From: Afipia sp. 64-13
GTDB lineage: Bacteria > Pseudomonadota > Alphaproteobacteria > Rhizobiales > Xanthobacteraceae
NCBI GenBank assembly: GCA_001897755.1
Contig: MKUJ01000001.1
Location: 254,102-318,101, forward strand
Direction: 5' to 3'
DNA length: 64,000 bases
The position numbers and the translations under genes were made by a program. The notes beneath the pieces are model-generated. The model saw only the letters and a list, made by a program, of their open reading frames with translations. It was not told the DNA's origin and did no database searches. This document shows positions 54,967 through 63,763 of the stretch, in pieces (the first letter of the stretch is position 1; each line of letters begins with the position of its first letter).

Positions 54967-56817
54967 ATGCCCAAAGTCTTTTCCAGTGCCAAGGCGATCA
55001 CGGACGAGATCATTCGCGATTGCGGTAAGCGGCTGGTAGTCGGCCTGCCGCTAGGTCTCGGCAAGGCCAATCACATCGTCAACGAGCTGTTCGCGCGGGC
55101 GCTGGCCGATCCGTCGCTCCACCTGACCATCTTCACAGCGCTGACGCTGGAGAAGCCGCGACCGTCGAACGATCTGGAACGGCGCTTCATCGGTCCGGTG
55201 ATCGAGCGGCTGTTCGGCCGCTATCCCGATCTTGCCTATGCCCGGCATCTGCATGGCGGCACGCTGCCGCCGAATATCGAGGTCAGCGAGTTCTTTTTTC
55301 TGGCCGGCCGCTGGCTGCACCATGGCTATGCGCAGCAGAATTACATCTGCGCGAACTACACCCATGCCGCGTCCTATCTGCTGACGCGCGGCGTCAATGT
55401 GATCTTGCAACTGGTCGCCAAGCGCGTGGAGAACGGACAGGCGCGCTACAGCCTGAGTTGCAACACCGACACCACGCTCGATTTTCTCGCGGCGAGGGCG
55501 GCAGGCCGCACCAGTTTCAAGCTGATCGGGCAGGTGAACCGCGAACTGCCGTTCATGCCGGGGCCGGGCGATCTGTCCGCCGACGAATTCGACGCGGTGC
55601 TGGAAGGACCGGACGTCGAATTTCCGCTATTCGCGCCGCCTTCGGAGCCGGTCGGCGATGCGAAATATGCGATCGGCCTGCACGCGGCGAGCCTGATCCG
55701 CGATGGCGGCACGCTGCAGATCGGAATCGGGCAGGTCGGCGATGCGCTGGCGCAGGGCCTCATCGTTCGCCAGCGCCACAATGATGTATTTCGCGAAACC
55801 CTGTCGCGTCTCGTGCCCGGCCAGCCGCCGCAGGAAAGCGCGCCGCTTGAGACCGGGCTTTATGGCGTCAGCGAGATGTTCTTCGAGGCGTTTCTCGGCC
55901 TGATCAAGGCGGGCATCATCCGGCGCGAGGTTGATGGCGCGGTGCTGCACGCCGCTTTTTTCCTCGGTCCGCAATCGTTCTACCGTGCGTTGCGCGAGAT
56001 GGACCCGGGCGCGCTGTCGCGTATCCGGATGATGCCGGTGTCCTTCACCAACGAACTCTACGGAGATGAGGCGGCGCGGCGGCGGGCGCGGGTCGACGCG
56101 CGGTTCGTCAACAGCGCGATGATGGCGACGCTGATGGGCGACGCGGTGTCCGATGGCCTGGAGAACGGGCAGGTGGTGAGCGGCGTTGGCGGGCAGTACA
56201 ATTTCGTCGCGCAGGCTTTCGCGCTCGAGGGCGCGCGCTCGATTCTCGCGGTGGATGCCGCACGGCGCAGCGGCGCCAAGCTGTTGTCGAATATCCGCTG
56301 GTCCTATGGTCACACCACGATCCCGCGTCATCTACGCGATATCGTCATCACCGAATACGGCATCGCCGACCTGCGCGGTAAATCCGATGCGGATGTGATC
56401 GCGGCAATGTTGTCGGTGGCGGATTCGCGTTTCCAGAATGATCTGATGCGGCAGGCCAAGGATGCCGGCAAGCTGCCGAAGAGTTATGAAATTCCGGCGC
56501 GTCATCGCGACAATACGCCGGACCGTATCGCGGCGGCGCTTCAGCCGGCGCGCGAGGCGGGATTGTTGCCGGCGTTTCCGTTCGGGAGCGATTTCACCGC
56601 GACCGAACAGCGGCTGATCCCGGCATTGCAGGCGCTGAAAGATGCGTCAGCCGAGCCGACCAAATTGCTGGGGCTGGCGTGGCAGGGGCTGACCGCGGCG
56701 ACGCCATCGCCGGATGCCGATGCGTGTCTGGCGCGCATGGGACTTGATCGACCTGCCTCGATGCGGGATCGCGTCTACCGATTGTTGTTACGCGCCGTTC
56801 TGGCGCGGCCGCACTAG
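54967..56817 (+). CDS. Acetyl-CoA hydrolase/CoA-transferase family protein
   Basis: A 616-residue enzyme of the acetyl-CoA hydrolase/transferase family. The N-terminal Rossmann-like half contains [23 protein letters not shown]. The C-terminal half holds the [20 protein letters not shown] segment, [38 protein letters not shown] and [16 protein letters not shown]. Proteins of this family move CoA between acids or hydrolyse acyl-CoA; the acyl group here is unknown. It diverges from the TolC gene and overlaps the converging enoyl-CoA hydratase gene by 4 bases. Confidence 0.88.
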   Translation: MPKVFSSAKAITDEIIRDCGKRLVVGLPLGLGKANHIVNELFARALADPSLHLTIFTALTLEKPRPSNDLERRFIGPVIERLFGRYPDLAYARHLHGGTLPPNIEVSEFFFLAGRWLHHGYAQQNYICANYTHAASYLLTRGVNVILQLVAKRVENGQARYSLSCNTDTTLDFLAARAAGRTSFKLIGQVNRELPFMPGPGDLSADEFDAVLEGPDVEFPLFAPPSEPVGDAKYAIGLHAASLIRDGGTLQIGIGQVGDALAQGLIVRQRHNDVFRETLSRLVPGQPPQESAPLETGLYGVSEMFFEAFLGLIKAGIIRREVDGAVLHAAFFLGPQSFYRALREMDPGALSRIRMMPVSFTNELYGDEAARRRARVDARFVNSAMMATLMGDAVSDGLENGQVVSGVGGQYNFVAQAFALEGARSILAVDAARRSGAKLLSNIRWSYGHTTIPRHLRDIVITEYGIADLRGKSDADVIAAMLSVADSRFQNDLMRQAKDAGKLPKSYEIPARHRDNTPDRIAAALQPAREAGLLPAFPFGSDFTATEQRLIPALQALKDASAEPTKLLGLAWQGLTAATPSPDADACLARMGLDRPASMRDRVYRLLLRAVLARPH

Positions 56818-57593
56818 CGGTTCTTGAATCGCGGCGGCCTTTTTTCGGCGAAGGCGGTCATGCCCTCGGCGCGATCTTCCAGCGCGAAGGTCGAACTGAA
56901 CAGGTCGTTTTCGACTTTCATGCCCTCAGTGAGCGTGGTCTCGAAAGCGCGGTTGACCGCGTTCTTCACCATCGCGACCGCCGGTCGCGACAGGCCGGCG
57001 ATGGTGCCCGCGATCTTCATCACCTCGTCCATCAGCCGATCCGCCGGAAAAATCCGGCTGACGAGCCCGGAGCGTTCCGCCTCGGCGGCATCCATCATTC
57101 GTCCGGTGAGGCAGAGGTCCATCGCCTTGGATTTGCCGATGGCGCGGGTGAGGCGCTGGGTGCCGCCAAGACCCGGAATGGTGCCGATGGTGATCTCCGG
57201 CTGGCCGAATTTCGCGGTGTCGGCGGCGATGATGATGTCGCACATCATGGCGAGCTCGCAGCCGCCGCCGAGCGCATAGCCGCTCACGGCGGCGATGGTC
57301 GGTTTACGGCAGGTCGAAACCCGGTCGGCCCGGCTGGTTCTGAATCCGGCCGTGATCATATCGTGGAAAGTCCTGGACTGCATCTCCTTGATGTCGGCGC
57401 CGGCCGCGAAGGCCTTTTCGCTGCCGGTGATCACGATGCAGCCGATGGCGTCGTCGGCTTCGAGATCGTCGATGGCGGCGGCGATCTCGCCGAACACACC
57501 GAACGACAATGCATTGAGCATCTTCGGGCGATTCAGCCGGACAATGCCGACGCCGTCCCGGCTTTCCACCACGATATGTTCGAATACCGACAT
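56814..57593 (-). CDS. Enoyl-CoA hydratase
   Basis: A 259-residue crotonase-fold enzyme that hydrates 2-enoyl-CoA in fatty or aromatic acid degradation. Oxyanion-hole motifs are [15 protein letters not shown] and [16 protein letters not shown]. The catalytic acidic residue lies in [20 protein letters not shown]. The C-terminal [12 protein letters not shown] is typical of short-chain EchA/PaaF types. It lies end to end with the CoA transferase gene, suggesting but not proving a shared acyl-CoA pathway. Confidence 0.93.
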   Translation of the reverse strand: MSVFEHIVVESRDGVGIVRLNRPKMLNALSFGVFGEIAAAIDDLEADDAIGCIVITGSEKAFAAGADIKEMQSRTFHDMITAGFRTSRADRVSTCRKPTIAAVSGYALGGGCELAMMCDIIIAADTAKFGQPEITIGTIPGLGGTQRLTRAIGKSKAMDLCLTGRMMDAAEAERSGLVSRIFPADRLMDEVMKIAGTIAGLSRPAVAMVKNAVNRAFETTLTEGMKVENDLFSSTFALEDRAEGMTAFAEKRPPRFKNR

Positions 57594-57672
57594 TGTGCCC
57601 TCGCGCCCGGTTGCAGATTTTGCGGCACTGTGCCCGCATGCTTTTGCGCCTGCAAGGCCGGACGTGAGGGGA

Positions 57673-58353
57673 TCAGGCCATCATGAGGCGCGCTGCGGAT
57701 GCCAGGGTCAGCAGGGTGCCGAATGCGATGAAAATCTTGCCGATCAGCGAGGCTTGGTCCCATGCATCGCCTTCTGAGGCAGTCTGGGCAAAGGCGACCG
57801 GACTTTCGGAATAGCTCGCCGTGGAGACGCTGGGTGACGGCGTCGCCGCCGCGGCATTCGCGTCACGGCTCATTTCATTCAATTGATCGGTCGCCGCAAT
57901 ATGGACACCGCCGGCCGTGGTGTCGGCGCTGATGGTTTTGTCGGACACCATCGGGACAGATGTCGGAGGCTGCGATTGCGGATCGCCGGGCGTGAGTTCG
58001 GCACGGGCATTGGCGACCGAGGGCTCCAGCCTTGAAGCCTCAAGAGTCGAAGACTCGGGGCTCGAAGGTTCGGGTGCGGTGTCCTGTTTTGCCACGTCGC
58101 GCTTTCCGGTCTCCTCGATCTTCGCAGCTCTGGCCGTGGTGCGCGTGCGTCGTTCGGCGTGGCGATGGCGGGAAGACCTGCGGGCGCGATGCGTCTTTCG
58201 TTTGGTGGCGTGCGTCAGCTTGAGCGGCCGTGCGGATGACGTCTGTGCGGCGGGAGCGGTCTGTTCCGCCGGTGCGGCTTGCGCCGGGCCGGCAAGGCAG
58301 GGCATGAGGGTTGCGGCGGCCACGACAAGTGATCGTCTGATGACCCGATGCAT
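57673..58353 (-). CDS. Hypothetical exported basic protein with C-terminal TM helix
   Basis: A 226-residue protein I do not recognise. It has a signal peptide (residues 1-27, ending GPAQAAPA) and a strongly basic region (about 45-75, rich in Arg/Lys/His). A long Ser/Thr/Pro/Ala-rich linker follows, then a C-terminal hydrophobic helix (about 204-222, [20 protein letters not shown]). It may be anchored in the membrane with the linker in the periplasm. Similar poorly conserved proteins occur in Bradyrhizobium relatives. It lies 79 bases upstream of the enoyl-CoA hydratase gene on the same strand. Confidence 0.6.
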   Translation of the reverse strand: MHRVIRRSLVVAAATLMPCLAGPAQAAPAEQTAPAAQTSSARPLKLTHATKRKTHRARRSSRHRHAERRTRTTARAAKIEETGKRDVAKQDTAPEPSSPESSTLEASRLEPSVANARAELTPGDPQSQPPTSVPMVSDKTISADTTAGGVHIAATDQLNEMSRDANAAAATPSPSVSTASYSESPVAFAQTASEGDAWDQASLIGKIFIAFGTLLTLASAARLMMA

Positions 58354-58520
58354 GGGATCGTCTCCTGCGCCCGCCCCGGTACCAGAGAGCTTGGCTGCGT
58401 GACCGTATGGCGGCGGAAAATAGGAATTTTTTGCGAGTTGGGACCAAATTAAGGCAATCGGAGTGCGCGCGGCAGGACCTGGCCGCGCGGCTCACGATCG
58501 CGTGATTGCCATTCCGGCCG

Positions 58521-58545
58521 GTAACGCCCTAGGAACGGGGGCGTA
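58521..58545 (+). promoter_or_regulatory. Candidate SigF-type autoregulatory promoter
   Basis: GTAAC at 58521-58525, 16 bases, then CGTA at 58542-58545. It is one base off the Caulobacter SigF consensus (GTAACC-N16-CGAA) at each box. It lies 23 bases before the proposed GTG start of the sigma gene. Suggestive only. Confidence 0.4.
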
Positions 58546-58567
58546 TTTTGAATCGACGGGAGCGCTT

Positions 58568-59119
58568 GTGCGCGGGTCAGACAACGAATGGACCGACCTG
58601 ATGCGGCAGGCCAATGCGGGTAATGATGCCGCCTACCATCGGCTGTTGAAGGCGGTGACCCCGGTTCTGAGAGCGGCCGCGCGCCGTGGTCTGACGCAAG
58701 CCGGACGGCCCGCCGACCAGTCCGAGGATATCGTGCAGGACATTTTGCTGGCCGTGCATCTGAAACGTCATACCTGGGACGAGAATGCGCCCTTCGCGCC
58801 GTGGCTGTTCGCGATTGCTCGCAACAAGCTGATCGATACGCTGCGCCGAGGTGGCCGGCGTGTTTTCGTCAATATCGATGATTTCTCGGACATCCTTCCG
58901 GGCGAGCAGCCGCAGGAGACGGTGTCCGGGACCGACGTTGCGGTGCATTTGAACGCCCTGCCGGCTCGCCAGCGCGAGGTGCTGCAATCGATTTCGGTCG
59001 ATGGCCTGTCGATCCGGGACACCGCGACGCGGCTCGCGATGACGGAAGGCGCGGTGCGCGTCGCACTGCACCGGGGTCTTGCCAGCCTGTCGTCCCGCAT
59101 GCAGGAAAAACAGCCATGA
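58568..59119 (+). CDS. ECF sigma factor (SigF/ECF16-like)
   Basis: A 183-residue extracytoplasmic-function sigma factor. Region 2 spans about residues 20-85 (DQSEDIVQDILLAVHLKRHTW, APWLFAIARNKLIDTLRRGGRR). Region 4 spans about 120-175 (LPARQREVLQSISVDGLSIRDTATRLAMTEGAVRVALHRGL). The GTG at 58568 is chosen because GGGAG sits 5 bases upstream and the length fits; an in-frame extension to 58463 is not needed. It overlaps the NrsF gene by 4 bases, the classical sigma/anti-sigma arrangement. Confidence 0.9.
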   Translation: MRGSDNEWTDLMRQANAGNDAAYHRLLKAVTPVLRAAARRGLTQAGRPADQSEDIVQDILLAVHLKRHTWDENAPFAPWLFAIARNKLIDTLRRGGRRVFVNIDDFSDILPGEQPQETVSGTDVAVHLNALPARQREVLQSISVDGLSIRDTATRLAMTEGAVRVALHRGLASLSSRMQEKQP

Positions 59120-59754
59120 GAACCGATGATCTGATTGCCGGTCTGGCAGCCGATAACGGTTGGCGTGCGAGACCTGTCTGGCTCTGGCTGCTGGCGGCGA
59201 TGATCGCGGCCCTGCCATTGTCAGGCTCGCTGTTCATGATGAGCCTGGGCGTGCGGCCGGATATCGGCACCGCCATGCACAGCCCGTTTTTCGATTTCAA
59301 ATTTGTCATCACCATCGCGCTTGCCAGCGCGGCGGCGGCGCTCAGCCTGCATTTGTCGCGACCGGAAGCATCGCTGCGCGGCTGGATCTGGCTGCTTGCC
59401 GTTCCGGCCGGGCTGCTCGGCATCGGCATCGCCGCCGACTTCGCCGTGCATCAGCGCTCGGGCTGGATCTCGCGTCTGACCGGGACCAACTCGATGGTTT
59501 GCATGACCTCGATCCCGCTTTTGTCGCTGCCGCTCCTTGCGGCGGCCTTGCTGACGCTGCGGCGCGGAGCGACGACGCGCCCGGCGATCACGGGAGCCTT
59601 TGCGGGATTGATGTCGGGCGGCGTCGCCGCAACTCTGTATGCAATGCATTGCGGCGACGACTCGCCGCTGTTCGTGGCGACTTGGTACACGCTTGGCTTT
59701 GCGATGATCGCGGCGATCGGCGCACTCGCCGGCCGGCGTCTGCTGAGGTTCTGA
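59116..59754 (+). CDS. nrsF: NrsF-family membrane anti-sigma factor (DUF1109)
   Basis: A 212-residue six-TM inner-membrane protein that holds the upstream SigF-type sigma factor inactive. The short cytoplasmic N-terminus (MRTDDLIAGLAAD) would bind the sigma factor. Helices run from about residue 20 to the end. Two periplasmic-side cysteines are present, C129 (SMVCMTS) and C179 (MHCGDDSP). In Caulobacter NrsF a comparable pair is needed to sense chromate, dichromate and cadmium. The gene overlaps the sigma gene stop, so the two are co-translated. Confidence 0.9.
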   Translation: MRTDDLIAGLAADNGWRARPVWLWLLAAMIAALPLSGSLFMMSLGVRPDIGTAMHSPFFDFKFVITIALASAAAALSLHLSRPEASLRGWIWLLAVPAGLLGIGIAADFAVHQRSGWISRLTGTNSMVCMTSIPLLSLPLLAAALLTLRRGATTRPAITGAFAGLMSGGVAATLYAMHCGDDSPLFVATWYTLGFAMIAAIGALAGRRLLRF

Positions 59755-59766
59755 CCGGTTTTATCT

Positions 59767-60876
59767 TCAGGCGGGCACGGACTCTGCCGTGGACTGCCGC
59801 ATGCGATAGAACCGCAGGACCTGCTGCGCCGTCGAGACCTTCAGCATGTCATAGTTGCTGTGGTAGTCCTCGATGTTGATCGCATCGTCGACCTGAACTA
59901 CGTCACGGCGCATCGCGAGGATCTTCTCCAGCGTCTCCCACGACAGTCCGGTGACCTTGGCCAGCACCAGCACGCCTTCGGAGTTGGACTCGATCATCAT
60001 GTTCTCGACGGTCGAGACCGAGATGTTGGCAAGCAGGGCAATGGCCGCGTTGGTTTCCTCGAAGCGGCCGGCTTCAGCGAATTCGCCAATCTGCTCTTCA
60101 TTCAGGCGGCCGTCGTTCTTGAGCAACTGCACCAGACTCTGGATACGGATCGATTCCTCGCTACGTGCCGCGCAGGCAGCTTGCGCCGCCTGCTGAACCG
60201 CAGATGACACGTTTGCGGCGTTTGCCGAATTGCTGGCTTCCAGCCGCGCGCGTACGGTCGCGGAGGCTCTGGCGATCAGCTTCAGATAATGATGGCGTGG
60301 AATGGTGGGGCGCAACGCCAGACAAACCGCAAGATTGTCGTTTTGTCCCGCCTTCGTGACCAGCATCCGGAAACCGTTTTCAGAAAACCGGGCGCCCGGA
60401 TTGTTGACCGCGCTTTCGACAACCTCCTGATTGCCGCGTTCGACCAGGACGTCGGTGACCGCGTCGCTCAAGGTCTTGCGTTTTGAAATCGCCAGCAGGT
60501 GGTGCTGGCTCTTGGTGCGCGCGTTTTCGATCAGGGTCTTGTCGTCGAGACGCTCCGATTGCGACAGGACCGGCGCCGCGACGTCAATGGCGTCGTCAAA
60601 AGCCAGCGTCCGCATGAGTTGCGGCGGCGCCTTGGCGATCGGGGCAAGACGGTTGGCCAGCATGGCCTTGGCGGAGGTTTCGATTTGTTCGATCAGGCAC
60701 TGGAATACATCGTCGAATACGGCGATCTGATCGTCGGAATAGTCGAGCGGCGCATTCACGAACAGATCGGTCACGCGGCGAAGGCGATCGACTCGCTTGG
60801 CGACATTGCCGCTCGCCATGGCTTCCTGGAGTTCGAAAAGAAGACCTTTCGACACAGCGGCGTGATTTGAATTCAT
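59767..60876 (-). CDS. DUF2336-domain protein
   Basis: A 369-residue helical protein of the DUF2336 family, probably cytoplasmic, with no signal peptide or TM helix. Typical features are the N-terminal VDRLRRVTDLFVNAPLDYSD, the conserved LAPIAKAPPQLMRTLAFDDAIDVAAPVL, and many HEAT-like short helices through the middle. Family members in Caulobacter and rhizobia are often linked to signalling, but no biochemical role is established. It converges with the NrsF gene (12-base gap) and lies next to a diguanylate cyclase gene on the same strand. Confidence 0.85.
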   Translation of the reverse strand: MNSNHAAVSKGLLFELQEAMASGNVAKRVDRLRRVTDLFVNAPLDYSDDQIAVFDDVFQCLIEQIETSAKAMLANRLAPIAKAPPQLMRTLAFDDAIDVAAPVLSQSERLDDKTLIENARTKSQHHLLAISKRKTLSDAVTDVLVERGNQEVVESAVNNPGARFSENGFRMLVTKAGQNDNLAVCLALRPTIPRHHYLKLIARASATVRARLEASNSANAANVSSAVQQAAQAACAARSEESIRIQSLVQLLKNDGRLNEEQIGEFAEAGRFEETNAAIALLANISVSTVENMMIESNSEGVLVLAKVTGLSWETLEKILAMRRDVVQVDDAINIEDYHSNYDMLKVSTAQQVLRFYRMRQSTAESVPA

Positions 60877-60938
60877 GACTTCTGTCCAATTACTTCAGTC
60901 AAATGCCGACGCGAGCTTCCTGCTGCGGGATACGAAAT

Positions 60939-62078
60939 CTATCCGCGTTCGATACGGTTACGTCCCGAATGCTTTGCCTGGTAGAGAGCGATGTCGGCGC
61001 GTGCAAGAATGCTGTCCCCTGTTTCATTGGGGCGGAGCGTAACCACGCCTGCCGAAAGCGTGACGGCCATTCCTTGCGAGATGGTGCTCCAGTCGAGATC
61101 GGCAACGATCTTGCGGAGCCGGTCGAGCGTGCGAACCGCTTCGATATCGGACGTCTCGGGCAGAATCAGCAGGAATTCCTCGCCGCCGTAACGCCCAAAC
61201 TTGTCGATTCCGCGGATGTTGGCGAACATCGTGATCGCGAACGTGCGAAGCACTTCGTCGCCGGCCGGATGGCCGAACTGATCGTTGATCTTCTTGAACC
61301 AGTCGAGGTCGATCAGGGCGACCGAGCAAAGCGCTCCGGTGCGAGCCGAGCGCATGATCTCGTCATCGAGCGCTTTCATGATGCTGCGCCGGTTGTGCGA
61401 TCCGGTCAGTTCATCGAGTTCGGCCAGTTCCTCGATCCGCTGATAGGCTTCCTTGAGCTGCAGGCCCTGATTGTAGAACGATTCCCGCAGCGCGCTGCTG
61501 AACATGCCGACGAACATGCAGCGGCCGATCGTGATGACGAACGCCGCTAGCGTGGCGAAGCGCTCGATCGGGCTGCCATGCGGCATTGCGATGGGCTTGT
61601 CGGTCGCCAGAAAGAGCACGGACAGCCCGGCCGTCATGATGGTCCATGAGATCGCCGTCTGCCACGGCGTCGCGCGGAGCGAGCCGAATGCGAAGATCAC
61701 GAACAGCGAACACAGAAAGACGATCGCGACTTCCGGCGCGATGTAGATGAACGTGAGCATCAGGAGCAGGCTGACGCTGATTTGCGGAAGGAGGAGGTGG
61801 TGGTCCTTGAACCGATCGTTGATGTGCGTATCGGACAGGATCGCGAAGGCGGCGAGGGTCAGGAGGCTGCAGGAGAGAAAGGCAAGGCCGGTGGCGAGGG
61901 ACGTGGTCCCGGCGAAGGCGAAGATCAGGAGGATAAGGGTGTCGGCGGTATAACTTAGCCCCATCATCACCAGCAGGCGCCGCCTTTGGCTGGCTCTGCG
62001 CGCGAGTCTCGCGGACGTGGAATCGCCCCCAGCCGTGAGGTCGCCGATGGTGGCCAGTGATGAAACGAGGCTCCGCAC
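60939..62078 (-). CDS. Membrane diguanylate cyclase (GGDEF)
   Basis: A 379-residue enzyme making cyclic di-GMP from two GTP. The N-terminal half (about 35-195) has six predicted TM helices. A short coiled linker (about 200-222) leads to the GGDEF domain (about 222-379): DELTGSHNRRSIMKALDDE, IDLDWFKKINDQFGHPAGDEVL and the active site GGEEF at 298-302. The inhibitory I-site RGID sits at 289-292, five residues before it, so product feedback is expected. The start is GTG at 62078. Input signal is unknown. Confidence 0.92.
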   Translation of the reverse strand: MRSLVSSLATIGDLTAGGDSTSARLARRASQRRRLLVMMGLSYTADTLILLIFAFAGTTSLATGLAFLSCSLLTLAAFAILSDTHINDRFKDHHLLLPQISVSLLLMLTFIYIAPEVAIVFLCSLFVIFAFGSLRATPWQTAISWTIMTAGLSVLFLATDKPIAMPHGSPIERFATLAAFVITIGRCMFVGMFSSALRESFYNQGLQLKEAYQRIEELAELDELTGSHNRRSIMKALDDEIMRSARTGALCSVALIDLDWFKKINDQFGHPAGDEVLRTFAITMFANIRGIDKFGRYGGEEFLLILPETSDIEAVRTLDRLRKIVADLDWSTISQGMAVTLSAGVVTLRPNETGDSILARADIALYQAKHSGRNRIERG

Positions 62079-62385
62079 GCCAGTGTCCTTTGCTGGGCTT
62101 AGTTATGCGGAAAAGCCTTTAAGTTTCGTTCATTTGTGGGAAGCGGCGCGCCTTCGGCGGTAAATTCGAACGCCTTTCGGGGGTGCGAAGCCCGGGTCTC
62201 GATGCGCGACTGGCGAGGAAGCGGCCTGCGGGATCGCACGCACTAGCTGCACCGTAAAACGAGTTCGCGGAGTCTGAATAATTCAGGGTATTTAAATACC
62301 GATTGATATTTTGCCTCCGCTTGCCCTTGGCCGTGATTCAGGGGCACCTTTGCCGGAACGCGCCGTACGGCATTTTCGCAATGCC
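62079..62385. other. Gap upstream of the second ECF sigma gene
   Basis: 307 bases without a convincing gene. It contains a perfect palindrome GGTATTTAAATACC (62287-62300) about 86 bases before the sigma start; a one-base variant occurs at 17865-17878. The promoters of the diguanylate cyclase (minus) and the sigma gene (plus) must lie here, but I could not assign boxes. Confidence 0.45.
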
Positions 62386-63024
62386 ATGTCGGATTTTGAC
62401 ATCGGCGGCCTGAACCTGTTCACGACTTCGTGCGACCAACCTTGCGAGACGGCATTGAGTGCATCACAGGCGACCACCGATGAATCCCTGATCGCCCGCA
62501 TTGCTCAAGGTGACCGCCTCGCGATGCAGGTCCTCTATGGCCGGCATCATGTGCGGGTGTTTCGTTTCGCGTTGCGTCTGGTGCGCAATGAGCAGGTCGC
62601 GGAGGATCTTATCAGCGAGGTCTTTCTCGATGTCTGGCGTCAGGCGGGCAAGTTCGAGGGCCGCTCCGCGGTCTCGACCTGGCTGCTGGCGATCACCCGG
62701 TTCAAGGCGTTGTCGGCGCTGCGCAAGCGCAAGGATGCGGAACTGGACGACGAGGCCGCGGCGGCGATCGAGGATACGTCCGACGATCCGGAAGTCGCGG
62801 TGACGAAGAAGGATACGGGTGCAGCGTTGCGAAATTGCCTGACCGCACTTTCGCCGGACCATCGGGAGATCATCGATCTCGTCTACTATCACGAGAAGTC
62901 GGTGGAGGAGGTCGCCGAGATCGTCGGCATCCCGGAGAACACGGTGAAGACGCGGTTGTTCTATGCGCGGAAGAAACTGGCCGAGCTGCTGAAGGCAGCC
63001 GGCGTCGAGCGAGGTTGGCCATGA
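62386..63024 (+). CDS. ECF sigma factor (second pair)
   Basis: A 212-residue sigma-70 family ECF factor. Region 2 is about residues 35-105 (MQVLYGRHHVRVFRFALRLVRNEQVAEDLISEVFLDVWRQAGKFEGRS; SVSTWLLAITRFKALSALRKRK-type core). Region 4 is about 145-205 (LSPDHREIIDLVYYHEKSVEEVAEIVGIPENTVKTRLFYARKKL). The start MSDFDIGGLNL at 62386 is preferred over the longer open frame. Its TGA overlaps the ATG of the anti-sigma gene. The two pairs in this part of the window are not close relatives of each other. Confidence 0.9.
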   Translation: MSDFDIGGLNLFTTSCDQPCETALSASQATTDESLIARIAQGDRLAMQVLYGRHHVRVFRFALRLVRNEQVAEDLISEVFLDVWRQAGKFEGRSAVSTWLLAITRFKALSALRKRKDAELDDEAAAAIEDTSDDPEVAVTKKDTGAALRNCLTALSPDHREIIDLVYYHEKSVEEVAEIVGIPENTVKTRLFYARKKLAELLKAAGVERGWP

Positions 63025-63713
63025 CGGGCGCGGGCAAGACCGACGGAAATAACGACTTCGCGGCACAAGAGCCGGGCGAGCTCGAGGCGCTGTTGCCCTG
63101 GCACGCGGCCGGAACGCTCGATCCGCAGGAGAGCCGGCGGGTGGAGGAAGCTCTGGCGCGGGATCCGGCGCTCGCCCGGCAATACGCGGCGGTCCGGGAA
63201 GAGTGCGCGGAAACCGTGCTGCTGAACGAAAGTCTTGGCGCGCCTTCGACCCGCGCGCTGGAAAAGCTGTTCGAGGCGATCGATGCGGAGCCCGCCCGGG
63301 CCGCAGCTCCGGCGGAACCGGGTCTGCTGGGCCGGCTCGGCCAGTTCTTTGCGGCCATGGCGCCACGGACGCTGGCCGCGGCAGCGATCGTGGGAGCATT
63401 TGCGCTGGTGCTGCAGGCGGGCGTGATCGGCACCGTGCTGCTTAAGGGTGGCTCCGGCAGCTTTGAGACGGCATCCTATCAGACCGAGGCGGCGACCGGC
63501 CCGCGGGTGCTGGTCAGCTTCGTGCCGGACGCGCGCATCGCGGACATCAATGGCTTCCTCGGCCGCTATCAGGCCTCGATCGTCTCCGGACCCCAGGCCG
63601 GCATATTCCGCATCCAGCTTGGCGGCAAGGCTCTCTCGAAAGAGGAGACGGCCAAGGTGATCGAGCGGATCCGGGGCGAGAAGATCATAGGGTTTGCCGA
63701 GGCGACCAACTGA
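63021..63713 (+). CDS. Transmembrane anti-sigma factor
   Basis: A 230-residue single-pass membrane protein, presumed anti-sigma factor for the ECF gene it overlaps by 4 bases. The N-terminal cytoplasmic domain (about 10-90: ELEALLPWHAAGTLDPQESRRVEEAL) resembles the zinc-finger anti-sigma domain but lacks the His-x3-Cys-x2-Cys zinc motif. A TM helix lies at about 120-142. The periplasmic domain (about 160-230: VLVSFVPDARIADINGFLGRYQASIVSGPQAGIFRIQLGG) has the look of a small propeptide-like fold. The protein would release its sigma after cleavage or a periplasmic signal. Confidence 0.82.
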   Translation: MTGAGKTDGNNDFAAQEPGELEALLPWHAAGTLDPQESRRVEEALARDPALARQYAAVREECAETVLLNESLGAPSTRALEKLFEAIDAEPARAAAPAEPGLLGRLGQFFAAMAPRTLAAAAIVGAFALVLQAGVIGTVLLKGGSGSFETASYQTEAATGPRVLVSFVPDARIADINGFLGRYQASIVSGPQAGIFRIQLGGKALSKEETAKVIERIRGEKIIGFAEATN

Positions 63714-63763
63714 TCGTTTGTCTGCTCCCTTGTCGATAACATCGTTTGCCCGCGAGGTGCGTC

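Noticed and set aside
62354-62380. A GGAAC element before the second ECF sigma gene
   Set aside because: No CGTT at the 16- or 17-base spacing.
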